A stretch of DNA of 64,000 nucleotides. Source: Toxorhynchites rutilus septentrionalis (taxonomy: Eukaryota > Arthropoda > Insecta > Diptera > Culicidae). Below the pieces are notes generated by a model. It ran no database searches. It was given only the letters and a program-made list of their open reading frames with translations, and had not been told where the DNA came from. A program made the translations under genes and the position numbers. Shown piece after piece: positions 1 to 36,206 of the stretch (the first letter of the stretch is position 1; every line of letters begins with the position of its first letter). The stretch spans positions 197,931,807 through 197,995,806 of the forward strand of contig NC_073745.1 in NCBI RefSeq assembly GCF_029784135.1, given 5' to 3'.

Positions 1-2637
1 AAACACAATAATATCCAAATTGAGAAAATAAAACACTTAGACGTAGAGACAAAGACATAGATTTATTGAAGAAATTAATCATTTCAATTGAACAAATTAA
101 ACGACAGCACAGCATTAAATTTGCACCCAAAAACGGTTCTTAGTAAACTAAAATCAAAGCATCAAGCAGATGATTCAACAATCGCATGCAAAACAAAACA
201 TACTTAACTAGTAAGAACACAAAATATTAGAGAAAAATTATGAAACAAAAGGTAAAATTCTAGCGGTTCTCTCGTGATGGTGGTGAACGACATCTTTCCG
301 ATAGCAATAGCAGCAAAAGATATGATCATGTAGAGCGTATTGAAATTCTCCAACATTTAGAATTTTTAAACATTTTTGAATTGCCCGGCGATATGTTTTC
401 AAATTGCGCATTATTAGTAAATCAGCACTCACCATGTTTCAGGCCTTCAATTTCAACTGATTTTGATGACAGCAGCAGCAAAATAGTTGCTGCATTCTCG
501 CACAGATTTTTGTACGAAAAGATAAAAGATCAAGCCACGGAATTTTGCTACACAAGCGCACGCACGTCCCATCCCATAAATTTCGTCCATAGATAACTGA
601 ACAAAAAAAAATATGAAAATGAAACATATGTGTAAGAAGTTTCCTACGGAACTGTTCTGTTATATTTTTCTTTCAATCGTTAATAATCTTTTGTTTTGAA
701 AACGCTTTTGTCGGTTGCGTTTACATAAAAAAAACGAACATTGATTTGTTTTCTTTGTGGTAAAAATGGAATAAGCTGAGTATCGATCTTTTCAAACTGT
801 AATAGTTTTTTTTCACACGATAATAGTATGAACTCAAAATTGATACGAACAGAAATGGACGAAATCACTTAATGTGTTTAATGACGTAAGGATCTCTTAT
901 TCATATTTTTTTGTAAATAATTTTAAACATGACGTATTGTTTATATATTGAACTAAAATGCAAATTATATATTACGACTAACTGAAAAAAGGAACACGTA
1001 AATAAAATATATGATTACGGAAAAGAGAAACTTTTTGTTTGGATAGCGGATATGTGGTAATTCACATTTTTATATCATATTGACCCACCGCGATGGAAGA
1101 TCGGTTGCAACATTGCATCAAAGCAATCCGGTGTAATACAAGTTTGGCCCATTCTGTCATTTTATGTAAACATGGGCATACGCTTGTACAAGTTGCTTTA
1201 GAATTTGGTTTGTGATTAATATAATTGTGTTTTCTTGGAATGTTAGTTACTAGTGGATGTGTGATTCGGCAAGCTAAATTGTCGAACGGGATTTGTGCCA
1301 CTTCTTCGAGATTCTTGTGTAAGTCTCCATTTTTAATATTCGGTTCATGTAAACATAATATACATGGGCTGCTTCATGAAGTGCCGCAAAAGTAAAGGCT
1401 GTTTTATACTATCCAGCACGTAACGTATCATAAACATATCGGCACAGGCCAACAATGCTTGGTATTTTTATATTGTCAGACATAGCGGGTTCTCAATACG
1501 AATCGGCAGCACAGACGAAGCGGAGATTCTCACCTAATCTGATAGAGATTAATTTCCAACCTTTAAGTCGGGCTTATACGTTGTCAATTACTCGGTTACA
1601 AGTAAACATTAAACGATACGAAAAATTACGAACGTACCCATACTACGGAATTTGACTTTTGATTTATATGTATGGGGCTACTTGCCCGTTTAAAAACAAG
1701 TCACAGGAGGGTTGTGAGCAAGACACGACCTGATAATTGACGTAGGATTCCGTTTGACTGTTGCATGCTGATTACACAATTATGGAAACAATTAGAAATA
1801 ACTGAGTTGTTCCTAAATTCCATTTAAGTTTTTTTTATTTCAAATTTTACTAGCTTTGCTGTGACCTATTGTTGGTGTATGGTAGAGAAATGGGTAGCAT
1901 AACAAAGCACATGTTTATTTAATTTTGAAATACTTGTGAGTATACTTTTTTTCTATCTGGTTATCTGGTTTGCCAACAAGGGAATACGCAATGTACTTTT
2001 GATTAGGCGAGGCACAATCCGCATCAGAATATAAACTACACAACGTCAAAGATTGTTCTTCAGCTTTACTTACAAAAGCCTAATTACAAAAGCCAATCGA
2101 ATAAAAATGAATGGATTTGAAATAATTTACACATATTTTTGTTGACGATTTTTTAAACACTTCAGAAAACATGTTGATATTACATAGAATGCATATTTGA
2201 TAAGAATGTTAATTTAAGTTCACATCTTTATTTCAGAAGTGTACTTATTCTGGAAATCCATTATTAATCGGGTTGTGCAAATGTTGCAACCATGGATTAC
2301 ACAATGCAAATGTCGATCTCGTTCAGAGTGCGAAATTTCAAATCAGATCGGATTCCGGAGTTTGGGTGGATATGTAATACATACATTGTAGCGTTTCTCG
2401 TACTCATGCTTACCATGGTCTCGATTTAATTGTCATCTGTAGCATTACAAAGTTTCAAAACAACCCAATAAAAGCGTATTACAAAAATTACCAGATATCA
2501 ATAAAGAAAAACATCACTTCAAGAAACACATCTCCAGAGATACGGCCCGTGCACCCATGAAAGAATTTGTTGTTCATCTTCCATTTTCATCAAGCACGGA
2601 AGCTGATCAAAATCCGCATCTTAATCGTGATTTTTAA
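1..2637. other. Non-coding, no supported gene
   Basis: AT-rich sequence with stops in all frames at short intervals; no conserved protein is recognisable. On the minus strand, about 432-597 is framed by a polypyrimidine-CAG and a GTGAGT, and an AATAAA lies near 57-70, which could be the 3' part of a gene reading leftward, but the enclosed frames are short and unlike any family I know. A degenerate GACGTAGGATTCCGT motif at 1739-1753 resembles the palindromic ends seen elsewhere in the window. Confidence 0.5.
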
Positions 2638-2822
2638 TATTACAAGAATATCAACATTCTTTGAGAATTTGAGAATAAATTGAATGCGCCCAGTACATGC
2701 GCGTTTTTTTTCTTCAGAATATACATTTCAAGGAAGAAGTTCAACCATAAGAAAAAAATAGAGCTGTTTGACCGGGTAAAACTCTCAGACAACTCGATCT
2801 TATTATTGATGAATACAGAATA

Positions 2823-4040
2823 AAGGGTGTGTCACATCAAATTGCATCACGGAAAAAACGCTGTAGAAATTCAATTTTTAGGAATTATATCTTCAGCTTT
2901 CGCTTATAATCAGATAAGAGTGTATAGATCACGTTGGCCATGCTTCACTGTCAATTTTTCGTAAATTTGGAAAAAAAAGAGCGTCGTGAATTAATCCTGC
3001 GCACTCATTTCGAGAATCCGGAGTTGTCACATCGGGACATCGGTAAGATGCTGGGAATCGCCCAATCCACGGTCAGCAGAGTACTAAAACGATACTTCGA
3101 GAACCTAACCATCGACCGGAAGGTAAGAACGGCAAAAATGGATGTTTAGACGTGATCCGAGAAGTTCGGTCCGGGATGTCGCCAATAAGCTGAATTTGTC
3201 AAGTTCATTCGTCCAGCGGACCAAGCAGCGGGAGGGCCTGCGTACATACAAGGTTCAGAAGGCTCCTAACCGCGACGAAAGGCAAAACATGGTGGGGAAG
3301 ACGCGAGCCCGGAAGCTGTACACCGAAATGCTGACGAAGCCGCATTGCCTGGCAATGGACGACGAAACCTACGTCAAAGCGGACTTTCGTCAGCTGCCGG
3401 GCCTGTTGTTCTTCTCCGAAGAGGACAAATTCAGCGTTCCGGAGGAGAATCGCAAACAGAACCTATCCAAGTTTGCCAAAAAGTACATGGTGTGGCAAGC
3501 GATCTGCTTTTGCGGAAAGCGGAGTGCCCCCTTCGTGATGACCGGCACGGTAAACGGGCAGGTTTACCTTAAGGAGTGCCTACAGAAGCGCTTACTACCA
3601 CTATTGAAGCAGCACGAGGGCCCGACCATCTTCTGGCCGGATCTCGCTTCGTGCCACTATTCAAAGGACGTGTTGGAGTGGTACGAAGCCAACGGGGTCA
3701 CCTTCGTGCCAAAGGAAATGAACCCGCCCAACGCGCCGTAGCTTCGCCCAATAGAGAAATCCGGAAGAACCCAAAAGTTGTCAAATCGGAGGCGGACTTC
3801 AAGAGAAAATGGATTTCTGTTCAAAAAAAACTACAACCTGACGTTGTACAGAACCTTATGGACGGGGTAAAGAGGATGGTGCGAGCATACGGGCTTGGGC
3901 TCGAAGTATGAATAAAAAGAAAATGCCAAAAGTTGTTTAATAGTTTTTATTTTACTGTCTAAAATTTTCAAAAGGATCGGTCTACTGGGCGAATTTCTAC
4001 AGCGTTTTTTCCGTGATGCAATTTGATGTGACACACCCTT
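2823..4040 (+). mobile_element. ITmD37E-type Tc1/mariner superfamily transposon
   Basis: A 1218-bp element flanked by TA duplications (2821-2822 and 4041-4042). The terminal inverted repeats are about 50 bp, starting AAGGGTGTGTCACATC on the left and ending with its reverse complement. The internal transposase frame has a D-37-E spacing, the hallmark of the ITmD37E group described from mosquitoes. The uninterrupted target is preserved in the neighbouring tandem copy at about 4943, which confirms both boundaries. A shorter relative lies at 30369-31001. Confidence 0.92.
2934..3911 (+). pseudogene. Broken ITmD37E transposase
   Basis: The first frame (2934-3149) begins with a helix-turn-helix region containing LSHRDIGKMLGIAQSTVSRV, which would bind the terminal repeats. 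The second (3142-3741) carries the catalytic part: the first Asp in MDDETYVKADF, the second Asp in FWPDLASCH, then 37 residues to the Glu of RPIEK. The gene is dead. The frame breaks at about 3140, a TAG replaces the codon before LRPIE at 3739-3741, and roughly 28 bp are missing after RPIEK, which shifts the C-terminal part (VVKSEADFKRKW onward) into another frame ending at 3911. An N-terminal deletion also removes residues present in the 30.5-kb copy. Function of the intact family: cut-and-paste transposition in the nucleus at TA sites. Confidence 0.9.
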
Positions 4041-4539
4041 TAATCAGGATGGGCGGAAAGTTAAAAAAAATTGTAAATACAGAGCAGATCTCATTCAATT
4101 TTCACTACTATAAATCTATAAATATGAAAACTTTAAATATGAATGTTTTACTAACAAATATATTTAACGTGTCCACGTGGACATTATCTAAAACCTCTCC
4201 TCCCTCATCGTGGACAAGTGTGGACAATTTCGTACCCCCTGTTCCCCCACGTGTCCACGTGGTATGTGGACAGCCCTTCACATCTTCGCCAGTAATAATC
4301 CAATTAACCTGATCAATTCGTTTCCATTTGATTAATGTGAAATTCGATTGCGACCTGTAATTGGACATTCGTGATGACAGTGGTATAGTGTCGAGTTTCA
4401 ATCTGGGGCCATAATTTGGGTCCCAAACTCGATGTTTACAAAAATGTCCAATTAGAGGCGAAAATGTTACGCGTGTCGCATTACAGGTCTGTCTAATTAG
4501 CATGATGTCGAATTAGAGGTAACTTATTGTACAACTTTC

Positions 4540-4745
4540 TACTACGCCTGTTTAAGAACCGCGATTAAGAACAAATGGCCAGGTTTATTGACGGAAGGTG
4601 TGTTCCTCATCCACGATAATACGCGGCCCCATTCTGTTCGCGTAACTCAAGAGCAATTGAAAAAATTCAAATGGACTGTGTTCGAGCATCCTCCTTACTC
4701 CTCAGACATCGCCCCTAGCGACTATCACTTTCCAATAGAATCCCT
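4540..4745 (+). pseudogene. Mariner-like transposase fragment, copy 1
   Basis: The translated strand contains HDNTRPHSVRVT and, 34 residues after its Asp, HPPYSSDIAPSDYH, which is the second-to-third Asp part of a D34D mariner catalytic domain. The reading frame starts abruptly and breaks just after SDYH. No terminal inverted repeats remain. It lies at the end of segment B of the tandem duplication, so a second copy is at 5440-5643. Confidence 0.8.
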
Positions 4746-5439
4746 TCATTTTGGATTATGAATATACAAGAATACCAACATTCTTTGAGAATTTGAGAAT
4801 AAATTGTATGCGCCCAGTACATGCGCGTTTTTTTTTCAGAATATACATTTCAAGGAAGAAGTTCAACCATAAGAAAAAATAGAGCTGTTTGACCGGGTAA
4901 AATTCTCAGACAACTCGATCTTCTTATTGATGAATACAGAATAGTCAGGATGGGCGGAAAGTTAAAAAAAATTGTAAATACAGAGCAGATCTCATTCAGA
5001 TTTCACTACTATAAATCTATAAATATGAAAACTTTAAATATGAATGTTTTACTAACAAATATATTTAACGTGTCCACGTAGACATTATCTAAAACTCCTC
5101 CTCCCTCATCGTGGACAAGTGTGGACAATTTCGTACCCCCTGTCCCCCCCCTAAAGTTGTCCACGTGGTATGTGGACAGCCCTTCACATCTTCGCCAGTA
5201 ATAATCCAATTAACCTGATCAATTCGTTTCCATTTGATTAATGTGAAATTCGATTGCGACCTGTAATTGGACATTCGTGATGACAGTGGTATAGTGTCGA
5301 GTTTCAATCTGGTGCCATAATTTGGGTCCCAAACTCGATGTTTACAAAAATGTCCAATTAGAGGCGAAAATGTTACGCGTGATGTCGAATTAGAGGTAAC
5401 TTATTGTACAACTTTCTACTACGCCTGTTTAAGAACCGC

Positions 5440-5643
5440 GATTAAGAACAAATGGCCAGGTTTATTGACGGAAAGTGTGTTCCTCATCCACGATAATACG
5501 CGGCCCCATTCTGTTCGCGTAACTCAAGAGCAATTGAAAAAATTCAAATGGACTGTGTTCGAGCATCCTCCTTACTCCTCAGACATCGCCCCTAGCGACT
5601 ATCACTTTCCAATAGAATCCCTTCATTTTGGATTATGAATATG
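5440..5643 (+). pseudogene. Mariner-like transposase fragment, copy 2
   Basis: Near-identical duplicate of the fragment at 4540-4745, carrying the same HDNTRPHSVRVT and APSDYH motifs. It arose with the tandem duplication rather than by separate transposition. An opposite-strand relative follows within 200 bp (5780-6047), so the RNA of this region could fold back on itself. Confidence 0.78.
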
Positions 5644-5779
5644 CATGACATAACGATCACACAGTAAATCGATTGACAGTTGTGAAAGCAAGATCCAATT
5701 ATTTATTTAACAAATGCATAGTTTTATAACAGAGGCACAGCGTTCCAAAAACCACTCAAAATTTTCGATGTCGCATTCT

Positions 5780-6047
5780 GGTCCTCTATTTTTTTTGTTG
5801 AGTGCAGTTCTTCGCCCACTCCGAAATATGACTGAGGAGTAGAGAGGATGCTCGAACACATTTGAATTTTTTCAATTGCTCTTGATTTTTTCAATTGCTC
5901 TTGAGTTACGCGAGCAGAATGAATTTTTTCAATTGCTCTTGAGTTACGCGAGCAGAATGGGGCCGCGCATTATCGTGGATGAGGAACACTCCTTCCGTCA
6001 ATAAACCTGGCCATTTGTTCTTAATCGCGGTTCTCATCGGTCCAAAA
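5780..6047 (-). pseudogene. Inverted mariner-like fragment with short internal duplications
   Basis: The minus strand again encodes the D34D mariner segment (TRPHS, APSDYH region), in opposite orientation to 4540-4745 and 5440-5643. Within it the block TTTTTCAATTGCTCTTGAG recurs about three times (5867-5945) as a small tandem duplication. The ORF is not continuous. Confidence 0.7.
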
Positions 6048-6079
6048 CTTCACAATAGTACGGTGATGAAACAGACGTT

Positions 6080-6500
6080 CGGCGGTCAACGATCGTTCTC
6101 AAGCGTTGGGCATCTCTGTGACGTCGCTGTGGCGAATTTTGCGAAAAGATCTTGGCCTACATCCTTACAAGATCAAATTGACGCAAAAACTCAAGCCGCT
6201 TGATCACCAGAAGCGTCGTATATTCGTGAATTGGGCTGAGCAACAACTTGAAAATGATCCGGGTTTTCATAAAAAAATCATCTTCGCTTCTCGGCTTCGT
6301 CAATAAGCAAAATATGCGTTAGTGGTCAGGCAGCAATCCACACGTATTCCATGAGTCACCATTGCATCCCAAAAAAAACGGTTTGGTGCGGTTTATGGTG
6401 AGGATCAAGACCGGCACGTTACTGTGAATGGGAATCGCTACCGCTCAATGACAACCGAATATTTTTGGCCCGAATCGGCTAGAATAGACACAACGAAGGG
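6080..6500 (+). pseudogene. Tc1/mariner-superfamily transposase fragment
   Basis: Translation shows LWRILRKDLGLHPYKIKLTQ and DHQKRRIFVNWAEQQLEND, typical of the linker before the catalytic domain of a Tc1/Tc3-like transposase. After a frameshift it continues GFVNKQNMR and SNPHVFHESPLHPKK, then GNRYRSMTTEYFWP in a third frame. At least two frameshifts and a stop make it non-functional. No inverted repeats were found. It is a different family from the D37E and mariner pieces nearby. Confidence 0.75.
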
Positions 6501-7063
6501 GGATAGCGAAAAAAGAATATTTGCGAAGTAAACTTCACCATTGCATAGTAAGTCAGCTGTCACTAGCGTGTAAGTATTGCATCTCATCTGAGGAAAATTC
6601 TCAGAATTTTTCTGTGCCTGAAACAACAAAGGTCGCTTATTCTGCTCGTTTTGTGTTTTATGTTTTCTCTCGAGCTGTGAACGCTAGCGAATATTTCGCT
6701 TGAAGTGCATCTGGAATTGCAATTAACACAAGCATCCGAGCTATTCATATAAAGATACAAATTGTTACATATGACGAATTAATGTATAGTTCTCGCAAAG
6801 GCAAGAAGGATCGTTGCTTCTCGAAATGATTCTACAAAACCATGCAAGCCATTAAACCTATTCAGGGTCCCCGGAACTTTTTACTAAAGAGTTATCTATA
6901 AAATTTCGATGTATTCCCAAATAATATCCGAAATGATAAACCAACAAATTTCAAAAAAAAAAGAATGCGTAGATCTACGTCCTAAGCGGTCGTGTCTCGG
7001 ATACAACCCCTCGATTTTTATTTAAAAAAGACGGGTGGGTAATGTCGGGGACATAACCGGAGA
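6501..7063. other. Non-coding, nothing recognised
   Basis: Short overlapping ORFs without family resemblance. The segment GACGGGTGGGTAATGTCGGG (about 7010-7040) leads directly into the palindromic element end at 7064. Confidence 0.5.
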
Positions 7064-8006
7064 GACGTAGGACTACACCAAGGGGTGATTCGAATATCAT
7101 GGAGCACAGATCCCAGAATTACCAACTTTTCATGCACAAAATTAAAGAAAAAAAGTTAAAGGATAGAATGAACAAATTTTGATTGTTTCGTATTTGCATC
7201 TAAACACTCAAACGCAGTGCAAATGTTGTAGGGGTTATTGTTCAGCCGGCAACGAACACACACTTGATGGCAAGCATATCGTAATAGGAATTTACCGTCT
7301 GGTATCGTGATATAATTTGATTTTGGATTCCTCATGAATAACTGTGTTTAAAAACTCCAGCATTCAATCAAATCGAGCGCGATTAGCCTCTCCTTCACTC
7401 GGCGCGACGCTTCCAACGCTTTTAACACACTTCGATAGGCTCTCCTGCCCCACATCGCATAGAAACTCCTGTCTCTTCCTCTTGCGGTATCTCACCGCAT
7501 ACATCCCCTGCAAATGCAGCGATATCTCTTATGCTCAAAATCAATCTCAAGATAGCGTCTTTCCTGCTTGGCGTCCGATGATAGAATGTGGCCAAGCACC
7601 ACCATCGCTCACTTTATATAGCCATATAGTTAACGTTGTAGCGACCGCCTATATTTATTCATAATCTCTTTTTCGTCCCCCACCTTCACCTTGTCCATAT
7701 GTTTCGCCCGTACCAGTGGTTGCTTGTAATGAATAGCTATTTGCTGCGGGAGCGCAGACAAAATGTATGGGAAAGTAGGGAATTCTTTCTTCCAATTTTT
7801 CATCAATTTGAACTTTATATGAGCTGAGAACCCGTAATGTGTAGCATATAAACAATTGCTGAGGATATTTCCTATCAATGTGTGTATTTGGAACCAAAAT
7901 CCATTCATTAATTGAGGAGGTATCAGCGTCCAAAAACTGAACACTTTTCCACACTGAAATATTGAAATGGGCCCCCATATTGAACGGTTAGACGTAGTCC
8001 TACGTC
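7064..8006. mobile_element. Palindrome-ended element (GACGTAGGACTAC family)
   Basis: Bounded by GACGTAGGACTAC at 7064-7076 and its inverse GACGTAGTCCTACGTC at 7991-8006. It has no transposase. A TATA box at 7612-7620 on the minus strand lies about 380 bp in from the right end. The same terminal motif occurs at ten or so other places in the window, always at the edge of repeat sequence, so this is inferred to be a non-autonomous mobile family whose class I cannot assign. Confidence 0.55.
7585..7620 (-). promoter_or_regulatory. Putative Pol II core promoter inside the palindrome-ended element
   Basis: On the minus strand TATATAAAG begins at 7620. Counting its first T as 1, the A of an initiator-like CCACATT is base 32 (position 7589). 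This is the normal TATA-to-start spacing for arthropod genes. The transcript would read leftward into 7.1-7.5 kb, where no conserved protein is evident. Confidence 0.45.
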
Positions 8007-9140
8007 AAAAAACTTTTGTAGCGTTTTTTTATCGAAAAACCCGATAAAATTTAATACGCTCATGTCTACTTAACGCTAAGTGAGCCTAATCAAATAAACA
8101 CAGATGGGAATAGTTTACCGCTTTAGAGTTAGGATAAGTTAACATTGAGCAACAAAAAATGTTTATTAAAGAAACGCGTATTCCATTGCCTTAAGGCCTT
8201 TTTAGTTTTATTTGTATCGTAAATATGCCCTCGAATACAATGTTTCGGTTCAGTGTTCAGAAGAGATTTATGAATGAATGAACGAAAAACAAACCACCGT
8301 ATGATCGCTACAACTGTATGCGAGAACCGAGACGTCATATCGTACAACCATATCAGTTGTAATACAACGGGAGAGCCGTTACTATCACACAGAAACTCGG
8401 TTCACTCAGAATACTGGTTCGTCCACTGACTCAGTTTATCGCGTTGCTTATGGCGGTGAGCACATACCGTTTGCTTTCTGAACGATCCAAAAACCACTTT
8501 TCCCTCATCGGATGTCCCATATTAATTTTATTATACTGCAATATTAAGTCAACCAGCAATAATTTGTACCGTCTTATCTCCGTCGTAATTCGCAGTTCGT
8601 AAAAAGATAGCACATAGTTCGTGGCCACCGCTCGAGAGAAGAAAGCATTCTTCGTACGGGAAAGTCGCTGTCGCCAATGAAAACCTGAATTTTTATAATT
8701 CTCACTTGTCATCGTCACCACCGAACCTGTCGCTGTGGCGTTCGCTGCAGTTTCTGCGTAGAAAGCGCTCGTTTTGTGCTCTAGCGCGCACTTTTTCCAT
8801 CACCTCGTGGACCACCGATTCGCACCTCGTGGCATCAGATTCAACCCGAGCGCCATCCTTGCAACTGCATCACCATAATCATCGCAATTCTGCTATCACC
8901 AGCAGGAGGACATTAGCATCACCGGCGTTTCAAAAAAGTTATTTAAATTATTCGTACACAGTTTACCGTTTTCACCCGAGCGGCAGTGTTTCACAACCAA
9001 GAAGCTGTTCGATAAAGCAATTCTGCACAGTGCCTAACGTAGCTGATTGTGTGAGTAGCGACCCGAGTGGAGATAAAGGTCAGAAACGTAAAAGTGATAG
9101 TGATAGGAGCGAGACATATCTCGCTGGTGAATCGATAAAC
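8007..9140 (+). promoter_or_regulatory. Psa upstream region and probable 5' UTR
   Basis: Sequence ahead of the Psa start codon. Base composition becomes more GC-rich from about 8620. A frame in phase with Psa is open from 8589 (after a TAA at 8586-8588) to the ATG at 9141 but contains no ATG. Initiator-like TCAGTT sequences occur at about 8353 and 8430; no TATA box is obvious. The transcription start cannot be fixed from sequence alone. Confidence 0.5.
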
Positions 9141-33930
<24,790 letters not shown>

Positions 33931-34285
33931 ATATGTATCTGCCTTTTTTAGGTTAAAGTCAAGCATGCGGCTTAACCTTATTATTTGTTGCATAAAAACT
34001 GCGACTCATTTTTTTCTCGTTTCCATCTTTCGATCGACACACCACGATGGTATGCAATAATTTTACGGATAAATATACTGTTCCAAACAGTTGTACACCT
34101 TATTGAAGCCAAAGTATATTCGGCGAAGTCGGTAAGTAGGAAATAGTTAAATTGAGAGCAATTGCGGTGTAAACATAGACAAATGAGCCATTTTTACCGC
34201 AAACTTAGTTAACATTGTTGATATATTATACATTACAATTACAAAAGACATAGAACATCACGCTAGAAAAGCGATAAATTATTGC

Positions 34286-34291
34286 AATAAA
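34286..34291 (+). terminator. Candidate Psa polyadenylation signal
   Basis: AATAAA about 360 bp after the Psa stop codon, in an AT-rich 3' UTR; no closer canonical signal was seen. Confidence 0.45.
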
Positions 34292-34521
34292 ATATGCGAC
34301 AATTTTTGCTGTTAATTTGTAGGATACCATTCTCGGATATAAATACAAAACGCATGTTTCGAGTTGATCATTTTTTCCGAACGTCCGATTGGAATTAAGT
34401 TTGGACAAACAACGTTTATCCACTATATAACTATAGACACTTCATTTTGCTGCTGTATTGAACCTTTGAATTGAGCCTTTACAAAACTGAAAGCGAGACT
34501 TGCCAATGGATGTGCAAACTG

Positions 34522-34769
34522 CAGGGGTGGCATTGCGCATTTCGAAACGAGTAACTCATTTCGAGAAAATTCGAACTCAAATCAAAATGGTTTTAGTATT
34601 ATGTATATTTTTCAAGTTCATATTTTCGGTGTACTAGATTTAGAGCAAACTTTGTCTCGTAGAGAAATGTAAAATTTTTGGGTTCGTAAACAAAGCTAAG
34701 TCAAAGGCATGTCAAAATGGTCGAAACGAACAAAAATCACTCGTTTCGAAATGCGCAATGTCACCCCAG
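34522..34769. mobile_element. MITE with 34-bp inverted ends
   Basis: Left end CAGGGGTGGCATTGCGCATT and the right end its inverse with few mismatches (GCGCAATGTCACCCCAG). The CAGGGG start suggests a hAT-type family, but I could not confirm an 8-bp duplication. Non-coding, 248 bp. Confidence 0.6.
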
Positions 34770-35216
34770 TTTTCGCAGGAATGACCAGGCATCTAGAATC
34801 GGCAACACATTTTGTAGTCCAACGATAGCAGTAATCATGAACTGGAGGATGTTTGACAACTACACCCACAGTGGTAATGAATCTTTTTGGTCGCCAACGT
34901 TCAATATCAAGAAAACGGAGGTACAAACAAATTCAAAATCGAAGCGCAGATATTCGGTAATGCATCGAAAAATTGATGAAAGATGTGACGGCGACGCGCT
35001 CTAATCATTCAAAGAACATCAAATAATTATTTTTACTCATATTTTAACTATTACTATTCAACTTACTTCAGGCGTGCTCATTTGAAAGATTATTTCTGCT
35101 TCACGCACAGTCAAAAATTGGCAGGTGTCATCACTGTACCTTCATCATCGAGAATTACAACCACGACTGGCACGAAATACTGTGTCTCGACTATTATAGC
35201 TTTATGTGGTCTGCAT

Positions 35217-35472
35217 CAAGACGGGTCTATGGTACTAGGTGAGGCCGTTTCGTCACTAAGTTGGTTAGGGGAGCAGTATATGAAAACAGCACGGAAGAAA
35301 GTAGAAGGGGAATTATTTGCTTGTAGCGTGAAAGAGACAGACTGATCACGAGCGAGCTTCGGCAATAGCGTATTGTGTTTTGTTTACAAACAAAACACAG
35401 TAGACTTCCAAGATGGCTGAAGAGTGGTTTTAGCAAGTTGGCCCACCTTAGTATATACTTCTAGGCGCCTTG
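35217..35472 (-). mobile_element. hAT-like MITE, copy 1
   Basis: A 256-bp element with one end CAAGACGGGTCTATGG and the other the inverse of CAAGGCGCCTAGAAGTATA. Flanked by the perfect 8-bp duplication GTCTGCAT (35209-35216, 35473-35480), which fits the hAT target consensus nTnnnnAn. It is inserted immediately beside copy 2. Confidence 0.88.
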
Positions 35473-35480
35473 GTCTGCAT

Positions 35481-35657
35481 CAAGGCGCCTAGAAGTATAT
35501 CCAAAGGTGAGGCCATTTCGACACTAATTTGGTTAGGGGAGCGGTATATGAAAACAGTACGGAAGAAAGCAGAAGGGAAAACATTTGCTTGAAGTGTGAA
35601 AGAGACAGACTGATCACGAGCGAGCTTGGGCACAAGCGTATTGTGCTTTGTTTAGAT
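35481..35657 (-). mobile_element. hAT-like MITE, copy 2 (truncated)
   Basis: Starts CAAGGCGCCTAGAAGTATAT and runs 177 bp, then stops at TTTGTTTA where other repeat sequence begins. Same family as the copies at 35217, 35951, 38797, 39034 and 39308. Confidence 0.75.
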
Positions 35658-35942
35658 ACAGTGAAGACCCGATTATCCGCGAGCGGATGATCCTCGATGC
35701 GGATTATTCGCGACAGTGAGTTCCATAGTAAATCTATAGACCTTCCCGGAATTGCTCATGCACTTTTGTTTTGGTCATGGCTTTTACATTATCTGACCAA
35801 TGGTGTACAGGACCTTGTAGATGGATAGTTTAGTGATTTCTGTATTGATAAAACATAGTTTTCAGGCTGATTTTTTTTTCGTGTTTGAAACTCATTTTAG
35901 TCCTTTATTGCGTTATCCGCGATTTCCGTTATTCGCGGTGTA
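35658..35942. mobile_element. Pogo/Tigger-like MITE
   Basis: Begins ATACAGTGAAGACCCGATTA and contains TATCCGCG motifs; the inverse TTATTCGCGGTGTA lies at the right. Paired TATCCGCG blocks near CAGTGAA ends are typical of pogo-derived MITEs. The exact boundaries are uncertain. Confidence 0.45.
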
Positions 35943-35950
35943 GATGAAAG

Positions 35951-36206
35951 CAAGGCGCCTAGAAGTATATACTAAGGTGGGCCAACTTGCTAAAACCACT
36001 CTTCAGCCATCTTGGAAGTCTACTGTATTTTGTTTGTAAACAAAACACAATACGCTATTGCCGAAGCTCGCTCGTGATCAGTCTGTCTCTTTCACGCTAC
36101 AAGCAAATAATTCCCCTTCTACTTTCTTCCGTGCTGTTTTCATATACCGCTCCCCTAACCAACTTAGTGACGAAACGGCCTCACCTAGTACCATAGACCC
36201 GTCTTG
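35951..36206 (+). mobile_element. hAT-like MITE, copy 3
   Basis: A 256-bp copy from CAAGGCGCC to CCCGTCTTG, flanked by the perfect 8-bp duplication GATGAAAG (35943-35950 and 36207-36214). Confidence 0.88.

Larger units (their letters stand above)
2638..5643 (+). repeat. Tandem duplication of a ~0.9-kb repeat unit
   Basis: Segment A (2638-2822) followed by segment B (4043-4764) is repeated directly as A' (about 4762-4943) and B' (4944-5643). The copies are nearly identical; B' lacks about 29 bp present in B near 4466-4494. Copy 1 is split between A and B by a 1.2-kb ITmD37E transposon, whereas copy 2 keeps the uninterrupted junction. B contains several CCACGTGG-type palindromes and ends in a fragment of a mariner transposase. 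Confidence 0.85.

Noticed and set aside
238..627. A minus-strand host exon at the left edge
   Set aside because: Splice-like borders exist, but two frames are open, no conserved motif is recognisable and the rest of the gene would lie outside the window.
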